Part shown: piece after piece, positions 21,025 through 27,381 of the stretch
Numbering within the stretch: the stretch's first letter is position 1
How the letters are laid out: each line of letters begins with the position of its first letter
Assembly: GCF_900115905.1 (NCBI RefSeq)
Contig: NZ_FOYD01000005.1
Span: 1-64,000, forward strand
DNA length: 64,000 nucleotides
Source: Halopseudomonas formosensis
Lineage (GTDB): Bacteria; Pseudomonadota; Gammaproteobacteria; Pseudomonadales; Pseudomonadaceae
Direction of reading: 5' to 3'
Program-made: the position numbers and the translations under genes
Notes under the pieces: generated by a model
The model's database searches: none
What the model saw: only the letters and a program-made list of their open reading frames with translations
What the model was told of the DNA's origin: nothing

Positions 21025-21862
21025 AAACCTCACTCGCGCTGAATATGCCCGCTGTGACCCCGCTTTATGGCTTGTTTCATTGTTTCGCACCATGTATCGC
21101 GGTCGCCGCCCTGGCGGCCTTACCATCGAACATGAGCACAACGGGATTAAGTTGAAGTTCAATGTCTGGCGGGCACTGGATGCCCGCGATCAATCAGTCC
21201 TGCTGGCAACGACCGCATTGGCAGGCGTGCTAGACAGGCAGGAGTTACATGCAGGCATTCGTCATTGCAGAGCACAGCAGCTTTGGCAACGGCTGCAACC
21301 CGAAGATCTGGCGCTAATGGATCAGGCTATAGTGGTCAAAACGACCCGCTACGCGCTGTTGCAGGCCGCAGGCATGGCAGACGGCAAGGCCGAATACAAT
21401 CGGCTGGAGGACTGTCTGGAGCGCCTTAGCATGGTGGGCTGCCGTGCCCGTAAAGACGGCTACGACTGGTCAATGCGTTTACTGTCCTACGCTGAAACGC
21501 CCGAGGGGCAGCTACATATCGCCTTGAATTCACGCCTTGCCGAGGCGCTGTCGGGGCATCACGTCTATGTGTCGCTGGTTGAGCGCCGGGCACTGCTAAG
21601 TGATGCAGCCCAGCTCACCCATGCGTGGCTGTCGGCATGGCTTAGGCAGGGAGCCAGCAACAGTATCCGGCTTGACCGGCTGGCTGAAAAGGTCTGGGGG
21701 CCGCCCAGCAAGTCTATTGCCACCAATCGCAAACGCAGAGAACGAATCGGCAAAGCGCTAGATGATATCGGCAAACTGCATGGCTGGCAGGTACTGATCG
21801 AGGGCCGGGGAGCTACTGCGAAAGCGACCATCAAACGCCCACGGTCAATCGAGCGCGAGTAG
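21008..21862 (+). CDS. repC: IncQ-type replication initiator RepC
   Basis: Iteron-binding initiator of the RSF1010 RepC family, 284 residues, almost the same length as the RSF1010 protein (283). Conserved stretches include LEDCLERLSMVG, LLSYAETPEGQLHIALN and HHVYVSLVERRALLSDAAQLTHAWL. ATG 21008 overlaps the repA end by 17 nt and has an AAGGGG site. A TTG at 20963 is unlikely. Three tandem 22-bp iterons begin one base after its stop codon, as expected of a RepC/oriV pair. Confidence 0.85.
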   Translation: MSTPAENLTRAEYARCDPALWLVSLFRTMYRGRRPGGLTIEHEHNGIKLKFNVWRALDARDQSVLLATTALAGVLDRQELHAGIRHCRAQQLWQRLQPEDLALMDQAIVVKTTRYALLQAAGMADGKAEYNRLEDCLERLSMVGCRARKDGYDWSMRLLSYAETPEGQLHIALNSRLAEALSGHHVYVSLVERRALLSDAAQLTHAWLSAWLRQGASNSIRLDRLAEKVWGPPSKSIATNRKRRERIGKALDDIGKLHGWQVLIEGRGATAKATIKRPRSIERE

Positions 21863-21928
21863 TACCGTATCAACGGTCACGCTCTACCGTATTAACAGTC
21901 ACGTTTTACCGTATTAACGGTCACGTCT
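21863..21928 (+). repeat. Three tandem 22-bp iterons (putative oriV)
   Basis: Direct repeats at 21863-21884, 21885-21906 and 21907-21928 with consensus TACCGTATYAACRGTCACG plus three variable bases. Each holds a dyad ACCGT-N4-ACGGT, perfect in copies 1 and 3. Position directly after repC and the 22-bp period match IncQ iterons (20-22 bp). Confidence 0.82.
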
Positions 21929-22269
21929 AGGCTTCCAAAAAATCGCTGGAAAGCCCGCCAATACTGGCTTTCCGCGACCTCGCCAAAATCCGTACTAGTA
22001 GTTACTAAGAACTACTACCTGCGCGGCACAGCCCGCGCCTGGTAGGCGCGAGCTGGCCTTGCTGATTGAACGCCAAAAAGAAGGCTTCCACCCCGTGCCC
22101 ATTCCGAGCCCCGACGACTGCCCGGTCTGTTTCGTGGACAGGTGAAAAGGCACTGAAAGCACACCCTTACCATAAGAATAATCAGAATATTATTCTTCTT
22201 ATTATTATGGATGGGCTGACCATGCTGATTTCGACGCCAAGGCAAGCACTCCTTCCCCTTTTTGGCGTT

Positions 22270-22291
22270 AAAACGCCGGGCAGCGCCCGGC
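22270..22291 (-). terminator. Terminator of the traK-trbJKL operon
   Basis: Read on the minus strand, GCCGGGC-GCT-GCCCGGC is followed by GTTTTAA, a 7-bp GC stem with a T-run, about 110 bp past the last gene of the leftward operon. Confidence 0.6.
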
Positions 22292-22331
22292 ACAGTCAGT
22301 ACTGGTGATGAGTTTTTTCAGCGAGGGGGGG

Positions 22332-22363
22332 CGATTATGCGTAGGGGGGTCCGATTATGCGTA
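22332..22363. repeat. Paired CGATTATGCGTA boxes (second pair at 22672-22707)
   Basis: CGATTATGCGTA occurs at 22332-22343 and 22352-22363 (20-bp period) with G-runs between. A similar pair with 24-bp period lies at 22672-22682 and 22696-22707, inside the 3' end of trbL. Spaced terminal boxes of this kind occur at the ends of some insertion sequences, so a relic of an insertion or a duplicated protein-binding site is possible. Confidence 0.5.
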
Positions 22364-22399
22364 CCGCCCCTACGCGACAGGTAACCTTAATGGCAACGG

Positions 22400-22594
22400 T
22401 CAGGCATCAAGATTGCCGTTACGATCTTGGGGTTCTGGCCGCCACGAGACGGCTTTCATGATGAAGGGATAGCATACCGGCAGCATCAGCCAGGCAATCC
22501 ATGACCCGGTGATGGCGAAGCCGACCAGCAAAAGCACTATTCCCAACCAGGCTAGCAGATACCAAACAGGGGCTTGCGGGCGTTCATTGATCAT
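22400..22594 (-). CDS. Small two-helix membrane protein, last gene of trb cluster
   Basis: A 64-residue protein with two hydrophobic stretches (about residues 11-30 and 33-49) and a charged C-terminus. It starts inside the trbL stop region (ATGATCAATGA overlap), so it is surely co-translated. I do not recognise the family. A membrane accessory of the mating-pair or exclusion module is only inferred from position. Confidence 0.55.
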   Translation of the reverse strand: MINERPQAPVWYLLAWLGIVLLLVGFAITGSWIAWLMLPVCYPFIMKAVSWRPEPQDRNGNLDA

Positions 22595-24095
22595 CGTTCA
22601 GTCTCCGTGCAGGTGACATGTAGGGCTGCTGTGAGCCGTCATGCTCGCTACTTGCCGGTTCAAAGGGAGGGCGATTATGCGTGGCTGGGGGGGTCTGATT
22701 ATGCGTACTGCCGCCGTCAGAAGGCGATGCGCCTCGGATAGTGCCGCTCATGGCACCGGTCTGGCCGCTGTTCTGCTGGCCACCAGTATGTGCTGGCTCG
22801 CCGCCTTCCGACATGCCGAGCCGTTCAGCCCGAAGTTTCTGCGCCATCGAACCACCGAAGGAACCATGACTGGCGTTGTAGTCACCCATGATCTTGCCCC
22901 CCAGGGTTTCACCTGCCGCCTTCGTCAGGTTCTTCATGGTCTGACCGGCATGGGCCATGCGCCCAGCCCCCGATGTAGCACTGACCGCCGATGAACCACC
23001 ACCAGGCATGGGAAGCGGCCCTGTTCCAGCGCTTGGTGAGGTACCACCGGCTGACGAACCACCTGCTTGAGCGCCCAGGAATGAACTGCCGCCCGACGAC
23101 CCACCACCGGGAGCTACCGCCGAGGCGAGCGCACCACCGACACCGAGCTGCTCACCAGCCAGCTTTGAAGCCTCACGCACGGCCATAGCGCCGCCCGCTG
23201 CGCCTACAGCAGCCCCCACCGCGACAGACCCGGCAGCCCTTGCCATACCGCCTACAGTCGGCGTTGCACTGCCAAGAGAAGCCCCGTTGATGATTCCCTG
23301 AACCGCGTCCGGAATCATCTTCACCAGAATGGCCATCATCAACAGCACACCAATGATGGCGAGAATGGCTCGGAACGACTCGTGATCCTGATTCACTGCC
23401 CACTGGTGGATAAACTGCTCACCAGCGCCGATGACCAGGAACATGACATAGAGCTTGGCACCGATGCTGATGGTGTAGGTGATGTACTTTTTGGCGTAAT
23501 CCACAGTCCACTGCGAACCGCCAAAGCCCAGCAGAACAATGCCTGCTGCCGTGACCACATACATTTCAGCGAGCACGAAGAAGGCATAAGCGGCAATCAG
23601 CGTGTATAGGATCACAACGGGTAACGCCAGGATGGTGTAGGCAATCCGGCTCAAACCACTGCCTGCCGAAATAACATCGCCCCCAAGGGTAAAGCCGCGC
23701 TCCAGGATCTCCGGCACACTCAGGCTCAAGCTGGTACTGGTAGCCTGACCGCCAATCCATATCCAGCCCTTGATCATGGTTTCCGCCAACTGCTGACCAC
23801 CCTGGATCAGAAATAGGAAGAACCCGGTGAAGATAACCAATCTGACGAACTCAGCTACGAATTCGCCTAGATCGGCATTTCGCAGCACCATCTGGCTTGC
23901 TGACCATGTATAGGAAATCACCGCAAGCGATAGCAGCAGCCAGGTCGCTACTTGCTGCAACGGGGCGTACCACAAGGCTACAGAGTCTCGGAAGCCCTCT
24001 TGAAGGTCGCGGACTATATCGCCATCAGCAGCGGCGACAGGCCCGCTGAGCAGCGCCAGGCCAGCGTAGAGCAATGGATATAGCCAAGGTCTCAT
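22584..24095 (-). CDS. trbL: TrbL/VirB6-family conjugal transfer membrane protein
   Basis: Polytopic inner-membrane protein, 503 residues. A signal-like N-terminus (LLYAGLALLSGPVAAADG) is followed by five to six hydrophobic helices up to about residue 265 and a long Gly/Ser/Ala-rich hydrophilic tail. This is the P-type TrbL layout. In IncP plasmids TrbL is part of the mating-pair channel. Order trbJ-trbK-trbL matches RP4. ATGA overlap with the trbK-like gene. The tail encodes THNQ...THNR repeats that derive from the GATTATGCGT boxes. The rest of the type IV secretion system is missing. Confidence 0.8.
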   Translation of the reverse strand: MRPWLYPLLYAGLALLSGPVAAADGDIVRDLQEGFRDSVALWYAPLQQVATWLLLSLAVISYTWSASQMVLRNADLGEFVAEFVRLVIFTGFFLFLIQGGQQLAETMIKGWIWIGGQATSTSLSLSVPEILERGFTLGGDVISAGSGLSRIAYTILALPVVILYTLIAAYAFFVLAEMYVVTAAGIVLLGFGGSQWTVDYAKKYITYTISIGAKLYVMFLVIGAGEQFIHQWAVNQDHESFRAILAIIGVLLMMAILVKMIPDAVQGIINGASLGSATPTVGGMARAAGSVAVGAAVGAAGGAMAVREASKLAGEQLGVGGALASAVAPGGGSSGGSSFLGAQAGGSSAGGTSPSAGTGPLPMPGGGSSAVSATSGAGRMAHAGQTMKNLTKAAGETLGGKIMGDYNASHGSFGGSMAQKLRAERLGMSEGGEPAHTGGQQNSGQTGAMSGTIRGASPSDGGSTHNQTPPATHNRPPFEPASSEHDGSQQPYMSPARRLNDDQ

Positions 24096-24298
24096 TGCCC
24101 ATCCTCCCCGGCTCCTGAGCCGAACAGATCATCACTGGTGATAGGGCGCTGCGAAGCTGGCTGGTTTTCACGCGGAGCAGTAGCACGCTCCCAGGCGGCA
24201 TCTTCTTCCGCCTTATCGGTCTGCCACAAGGCCGCTGCGGTTGCGATAGTCGCCATCAGCCCAGCAATCGCAATCAGAATTTTGGTATTGGTATTCAT
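24092..24298 (-). CDS. TrbK-position small membrane protein sharing a C-terminal tail with TrbJ
   Basis: A 68-residue protein with one N-terminal hydrophobic helix (about residues 6-24) and a hydrophilic tail. In RP4 the gene between trbJ and trbL is trbK, a 69-residue entry-exclusion lipoprotein. Position and size fit, but no lipobox Cys is present. Its tail (EEDAAWERATAPREN...PITSDDLF) closely matches the TrbJ C-terminus (EDDSAWHRAVAPRDN...PIQANDLF), so one is a duplicate of the other. Function in exclusion is inferred only. Confidence 0.6.
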   Translation of the reverse strand: MNTNTKILIAIAGLMATIATAAALWQTDKAEEDAAWERATAPRENQPASQRPITSDDLFGSGAGEDGQ

Positions 24299-24308
24299 TG
24301 CTCACTCC

Positions 24309-25061
24309 TCAAAACAGGTCATTCGCCTGGATCGGCTGCTGGCTATCAGGGTTGTTATCACGCGGGGCAACTGCGCGATGCCAGGCAGAATCGTCCTCTG
24401 CCTGCCGGTCCACCTGACCACCTACATGGCTGGCCTGTAGCTGAATTTGAGCCATTTGGAGCTGCCGGAGCTTCTGGAGCTGTTCCACCTGCATGGCAGC
24501 GATAGAGCCCCCCGCCTGGAGCAGTTGCTTAGTACCTGCTGCACTTTCCATTTGCGCTTCAATGGTGCGAAGCGCGGAGTCTTCCCGGTCAAACTGCTGG
24601 GCCTGGAGACCAGCCGCCCGGAGTGCCCCGCGCACGCTGTCATGGTTAGATTGAGACCAATCCCGGTAACGCTCTGCCAATGCATCATGGTTGCCCTGCT
24701 GGCGTTGCGCGTAGTATTCAAAGTCGCGGTATTCTCGCTGATAGTCTTCGTCGATCTGCCCAGAGCTATAAGCCACAGCCCGACCGGTGGCCACGATGCT
24801 GGCCAGCGCCTGGAGATCCGCCAACGCTTGTTGCTTGATGTGGTTGGGCAGGTTACGGAAGTTCTCATACATAATTTCATACTGCCGAATTTGGTAGGCC
24901 AGGTTTTCCGCTTCCTTGATGGCTATATCCAGCAACTCGGCATTGTTCAGAAGCTGTGTTATTTCCGTAGCTCCTCCAGTTAATCCACCCCCGCCAGAAT
25001 AAACGGGTAGTGAGACTGAAAGGGCTGCTGCTAACATGGCCGCGCCGATCATCTTCTTCAT
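24309..25061 (-). CDS. trbJ: TrbJ-like P-type conjugal transfer protein
   Basis: A 250-residue exported protein: an N-terminal signal peptide with a Gly-rich start (YSGGGGLTGGATEITQLLNN) and long helical, probably coiled-coil segments (IRQYEIMYENFRNLP, LQKLRQLQMAQIQLQ). This is the standard TrbJ/VirB5-like pattern for P-type systems, where the protein is a periplasmic or pilus component and TrbJ/TrbK influence entry exclusion. ATGA overlap with the traK-like gene upstream. The last 33 residues are duplicated in the next gene. Confidence 0.8.
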   Translation of the reverse strand: MKKMIGAAMLAAALSVSLPVYSGGGGLTGGATEITQLLNNAELLDIAIKEAENLAYQIRQYEIMYENFRNLPNHIKQQALADLQALASIVATGRAVAYSSGQIDEDYQREYRDFEYYAQRQQGNHDALAERYRDWSQSNHDSVRGALRAAGLQAQQFDREDSALRTIEAQMESAAGTKQLLQAGGSIAAMQVEQLQKLRQLQMAQIQLQASHVGGQVDRQAEDDSAWHRAVAPRDNNPDSQQPIQANDLF

Positions 25062-25279
25062 TGCTTTGTCTCCCTGATAAATCTCCTGACATAAAGCGCA
25101 AATTGGTTGTATTTAACTTTTACTTCCCCTCGGTCATGCATGACTCGCCACACATCTACTGCCGTGTAGCCCTGATCCAACGCGGCTTTTATTTGATCAA
25201 TATTTCTCAAGAAAGCCACCTTTCCGTTAGCTGGTGGCTTTTTTAGTTTGGCGTTACGAAGTTCTTCAAGAAGTTCCAT
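25058..25279 (-). CDS. TraK-like oriT-binding domain protein (short)
   Basis: A 73-residue protein resembling the N-terminal domain of IncP TraK (pattern AFLRNIDQIKAALDQGYTAVDVWRVMHDRGEV..YNQFALYVRRFI). RP4 TraK is about 134 residues and wraps oriT DNA. Here only the DNA-binding part is present. ATG 25279 has AAAGGAG seven bases upstream. First gene of the leftward operon, directly downstream of the mirrored control region, which may contain what is left of oriT. No relaxase gene is nearby. Confidence 0.6.
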   Translation of the reverse strand: MELLEELRNAKLKKPPANGKVAFLRNIDQIKAALDQGYTAVDVWRVMHDRGEVKVKYNQFALYVRRFIRETKQ

Positions 25280-25335
25280 AGGCAATCTCCTTTGATCACA
25301 CTATGAAATGATACTTGTGCGGCGCATTCAGAACA

Positions 25336-25353
25336 CTTACGACATATCGTAAG
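25336..25353 (-). promoter_or_regulatory. Palindromic operator upstream of the traK operon
   Basis: CTTACGACATATCGTAAG: 7-bp arms identical to the palindrome at 19830-19847. Distance from the nearest TGCG box is 37 bp here and 26 bp in the left copy, a difference of one helical turn. Confidence 0.65.
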
Positions 25354-25386
25354 TTGTTTTGTAGGTGGTGGCGTTGGCCGTCTTGT

Positions 25387-25433
25387 CGCACTTTAAGCGC
25401 ACTGTAACCGCATCTAACCGCATAATAGCCGCA
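25387..25433 (-). repeat. Five phased TGCG repeats, copy 2 (inverted)
   Basis: On the minus strand TGCG boxes begin at 25433, 25422, 25412, 25401 and 25390, spaced 11-10-11-11, exactly as in the left array. The sequence between boxes is about 70% identical by eye to the left array. Confidence 0.7.
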
Positions 25434-25564
25434 CTGAGGATGTGATTATTCAGAAAAGAGATTTCATATTGCGTACTTATCAATAAATATTCTATTGAAT
25501 TGTAAAACTCAGACTATCTATGCCTTCGATGCGGCACAAAGCGGCACCGTGCGGTGGCTCAAGA

Positions 25565-25646
25565 GGGCAGGATAGGTATTTGCTATACCGCCGCAAGCGT
25601 CGGCATAGCAAATACCACCAACTTACTCGCCCTGGCGGGCTCGACG
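25565..25646 (-). repeat. Stem-loop element, copy 2
   Basis: Reverse-complement partner of 19557-19639. It has a perfect 12-bp outer stem, GGTATTTGCTAT (25575-25586) with ATAGCAAATACC (25605-25616), around a GC-rich inner hairpin. Confidence 0.7.
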
Positions 25647-25737
25647 CATCCTGCTCTGCGAGGCGAAAACTACCGTTTTATGATAAGACCAATGAAACCA
25701 GAAATAAGCCGACGATGGTCTTTCGATGCTCCAACGA

Positions 25738-25764
25738 ACAAGGGCGGCCTGTGGCCGCCCTTGT
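25738..25764 (-). terminator. 12-bp perfect hairpin, likely terminator
   Basis: ACAAGGGCGGCC (25738-25749) pairs with GGCCGCCCTTGT (25753-25764) around TGT. Located about 43 bp after the antitoxin fragment stop. The minus-strand tail is moderately T-rich (TCGTT). Confidence 0.6.
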
Positions 25765-25806
25765 CATGGAACTACATCATTGGAAGTGGCAATACTGGTC
25801 AGAGCA

Positions 25807-26010
25807 CTATTCGTTCAGTCCATGCATAACCCTGGCACGGGCTATATCGCCCAGCGCCGCCTCGATCAGGGCCGGGTCGCCATCTTCCATTACCGCCTCC
25901 AGGTAAGCGGCTATGTCTTCCTCGGTTTTGAGGTAGTCCGCCGTGTCGTAACGGCTGAAAGTTGCATTCTGTCTTGTACCTGCCCTAGCATCAGCCCCTT
26001 TCATTCCCAT
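25807..26010 (-). pseudogene. Truncated HigA-like addiction-module antitoxin
   Basis: A 67-residue open frame containing the diagnostic start of the 'addiction module antidote' family (FSRYDTADYLKTEEDIAAYLEAVMEDGDPALIEAALGDIARAR). Normal members continue for about 35 more residues with an XRE-type HTH. Here the frame ends in an unrelated MHGLNE, so the DNA-binding domain is lost. No toxin gene is found on either side (26011-26148 has no open frame of note). Probably a deletion remnant, and a neutralising peptide without autorepression is an unlikely alternative. Confidence 0.65.
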
Positions 26011-26148
26011 GTCATGCCCTTCTTCTCATCTGAGTGCATCTTACGCTAGACGGAAATAAATTTAGAGTTCCAATTACTCAAAAAGGGCGCTGCTGTGATT
26101 TGAAGTCATTGCTCCAAAAAGGAGAAATATCTTGCTCTTTAGTCTCTC
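26011..26148. other. AT-rich spacer, no feature recognised
   Basis: Between the antitoxin remnant and vsr I see no gene, and only weak structure (CAAAAAGGGCG and CCAAAAAGGAG direct similarity around 26080 and 26113). It probably represents eroded sequence from the lost toxin or the end of the vsr transcript. Confidence 0.3.
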
Positions 26149-26505
26149 TTAGTCTTGGATTTCGCATTCCCAAACGACAACAGCCGACCACCCAAGGCGT
26201 CGCAGCTCCTCAAGGTGGGCAGCATCCCGCTGCCGGTTTCTTTCAATTTTAGGCAACCAGTAATTCTGGTTTGTTTTAGGTTTGCGTATCCCTTCTTTGC
26301 AATCATGTCCATGCCAAAAGCAGCCATGAACAAAGATAGCCTTTCGGCGGCCGATATATGCAATATCAGGCTTTCCTGGCAACTCTTTTCTGTGAATACG
26401 GTAACCAGGAAATCCAAGCTCCCGCAGCAGCTTACGAATATATAACCCGGGGCGTGTATCCTTACTACGGATACGCCGCATATTTTCGCTACGGCTCATC
26501 CCCAT
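26149..26505 (-). CDS. vsr: Very short patch repair endonuclease Vsr
   Basis: Nicks next to T:G mismatches formed when 5-methylcytosine deaminates, which protects the methylated sites from C-to-T loss. Motifs: NMRRIRSKDTRPGLYIRKLL, PDIAYIGRRKAIFVHGCFWHGHDC (active-site Asp and His cluster) and WLPKIERNRQRD. At 118 residues it lacks the last segment of E. coli Vsr (156), though the core is complete. ATG 26505 with AAGG upstream, nine bases after the endonuclease stop. The partner is surely the cytosine methyltransferase of the same operon. Confidence 0.92.
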   Translation of the reverse strand: MGMSRSENMRRIRSKDTRPGLYIRKLLRELGFPGYRIHRKELPGKPDIAYIGRRKAIFVHGCFWHGHDCKEGIRKPKTNQNYWLPKIERNRQRDAAHLEELRRLGWSAVVVWECEIQD

Positions 26506-26514
26506 GGCATACCT

Positions 26515-27381
26515 TCACACTGCCAGATCAAGCGGCAGGTCTGAAATGTCCTTGAGGCGCTTGCCATCGACCATCACGGCCAGCATGTCGGCCGCGTCAT
26601 TCATCCCCAGGACCTGCACCGTCTCTTGCAACTCATACAAGGCGAAGTGATACACGCAATCAATGTCCCCAGTACCCAATGCAATAGACGCTAGCCGACT
26701 CGGTGTAGGCTCGGCTGTGACTACCACAACATGCGGCAAGCGTCCCTTGCGGTTGCGTACTAAGTTCAGGGCCTCCGACCTGGCGTTTTGCGCCCGGTCG
26801 CTGCGGATTGTCCATTTGCAGGAAATACTTGCGTGCAATAGCGGCAACCCACCATTTTGCTTTCGCAGGCTAGCAAGCGTAGTAACGCTGTCATCAACCA
26901 GTAACGCTGGCGCATTGATGACCCCATCGTCTTCAGTGTCGCGCACCACCACAATATCCGGCGTGATGGTGTAGTCGCTCCCTAAAGCTGCGGCCAGCTC
27001 AGCATCGTTCTTGGCTGCGCGATCCAAGGCAACCAAGTGCGCGTACTGCTCATACTTGGCGATTTCCAGCCGGTTTCGCCCAGCAACCTGATGAACATCC
27101 CAGGTACCGGGGCGCAAATGCCCCAGTTTAAGGAAAGTTTCCCGCACAAAGCTGGCACAAATACTTTCAAATTGATTGCCCGAGGTCTGGCCCGCGATCC
27201 GTTCCCCGATGGTTTCGGCTTTGAGCAGGTCAGCAATACCTTTGGCAATCGCTTTGCTTGTCGTGTTACTGCTGTCAGCGTTGCTGACGACACCTGCACT
27301 ATTTATGGTCAAGGTCGATTCCAGCAATGTTGCATGGAATGCCTTGCGGGCTTCTGCAAAGCCGGATGCTGTAGTCATCAT
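26515..27381 (-). CDS. NgoMIV-like type II restriction endonuclease
   Basis: A 288-residue enzyme strikingly similar to NgoMIV (recognition GCCGGC). Shared blocks include VVSNADSSNT, GQTSGNQFESIC, RNRLEIAKYEQYAHL, LGSDYTITPDI, LLHASISCKWTIRSDRAQNARSE, NLVRNRKGRLPHVVVVTAEPTPSR and the C-terminus GKRLKDISDLPLDLAV. The active-site PD...SCK and the Ser-Arg-Asp-Arg DNA-reading region are intact, so cleavage at GCCGGC is predicted. It starts within the methyltransferase stop (ATGATGA), a coupling that delays nuclease behind methylase. Confidence 0.93.
   Translation of the reverse strand: MMTTASGFAEARKAFHATLLESTLTINSAGVVSNADSSNTTSKAIAKGIADLLKAETIGERIAGQTSGNQFESICASFVRETFLKLGHLRPGTWDVHQVAGRNRLEIAKYEQYAHLVALDRAAKNDAELAAALGSDYTITPDIVVVRDTEDDGVINAPALLVDDSVTTLASLRKQNGGLPLLHASISCKWTIRSDRAQNARSEALNLVRNRKGRLPHVVVVTAEPTPSRLASIALGTGDIDCVYHFALYELQETVQVLGMNDAADMLAVMVDGKRLKDISDLPLDLAV

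Larger units (their letters stand above)
21929..22399. other. Gene-free region after oriV with hairpins, AT-rich block and repeats
   Basis: I see no gene here. It holds two 8-bp-stem hairpins, GGAAAGCC/GGCTTTCC (21948-21955 with 21966-21973) and TAGTAGTT/AACTACTA (21996-22003 with 22010-22017). They are placed like the single-strand initiation hairpins of IncQ oriV, though whether they act so is unknown. An AT-rich hairpin follows (AAGAATAAT/ATTATTCTT, 22174-22197), then a terminator for leftward transcription (22275-22291) and two GATTATGCGTA boxes (22332-22363). Confidence 0.5.
25280..25806 (-). promoter_or_regulatory. Right composite control region upstream of the traK-trb operon
   Basis: A 527-bp gene-free stretch. 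Read leftward it shows a 27-bp terminator hairpin (25738-25764), the stem-loop element (25646-25565), an AT-rich block (about 25540-25440), five TGCG repeats (25433-25387), the palindrome (25353-25336) and an AAAGGAG ribosome site. It mirrors 19557-19847. It may also overlap a former oriT, given the traK-like gene next to it. Confidence 0.7.

Noticed and set aside
22066-22308. An 80-codon plus-strand frame in the oriV-trbL interval.
   Set aside because: No ribosome site, reads through an AT-rich hairpin and a terminator, and has no recognisable domain.
25520-25906. Small frames over the right stem-loop whose peptides (LLYRRKRRHSKY) resemble those from the left stem-loop (LLHRRKRRSSKY).
   Set aside because: The similarity follows from the duplicated stem-loop DNA. 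Starts lack ribosome sites and paired-base covariation points to structure, not coding.
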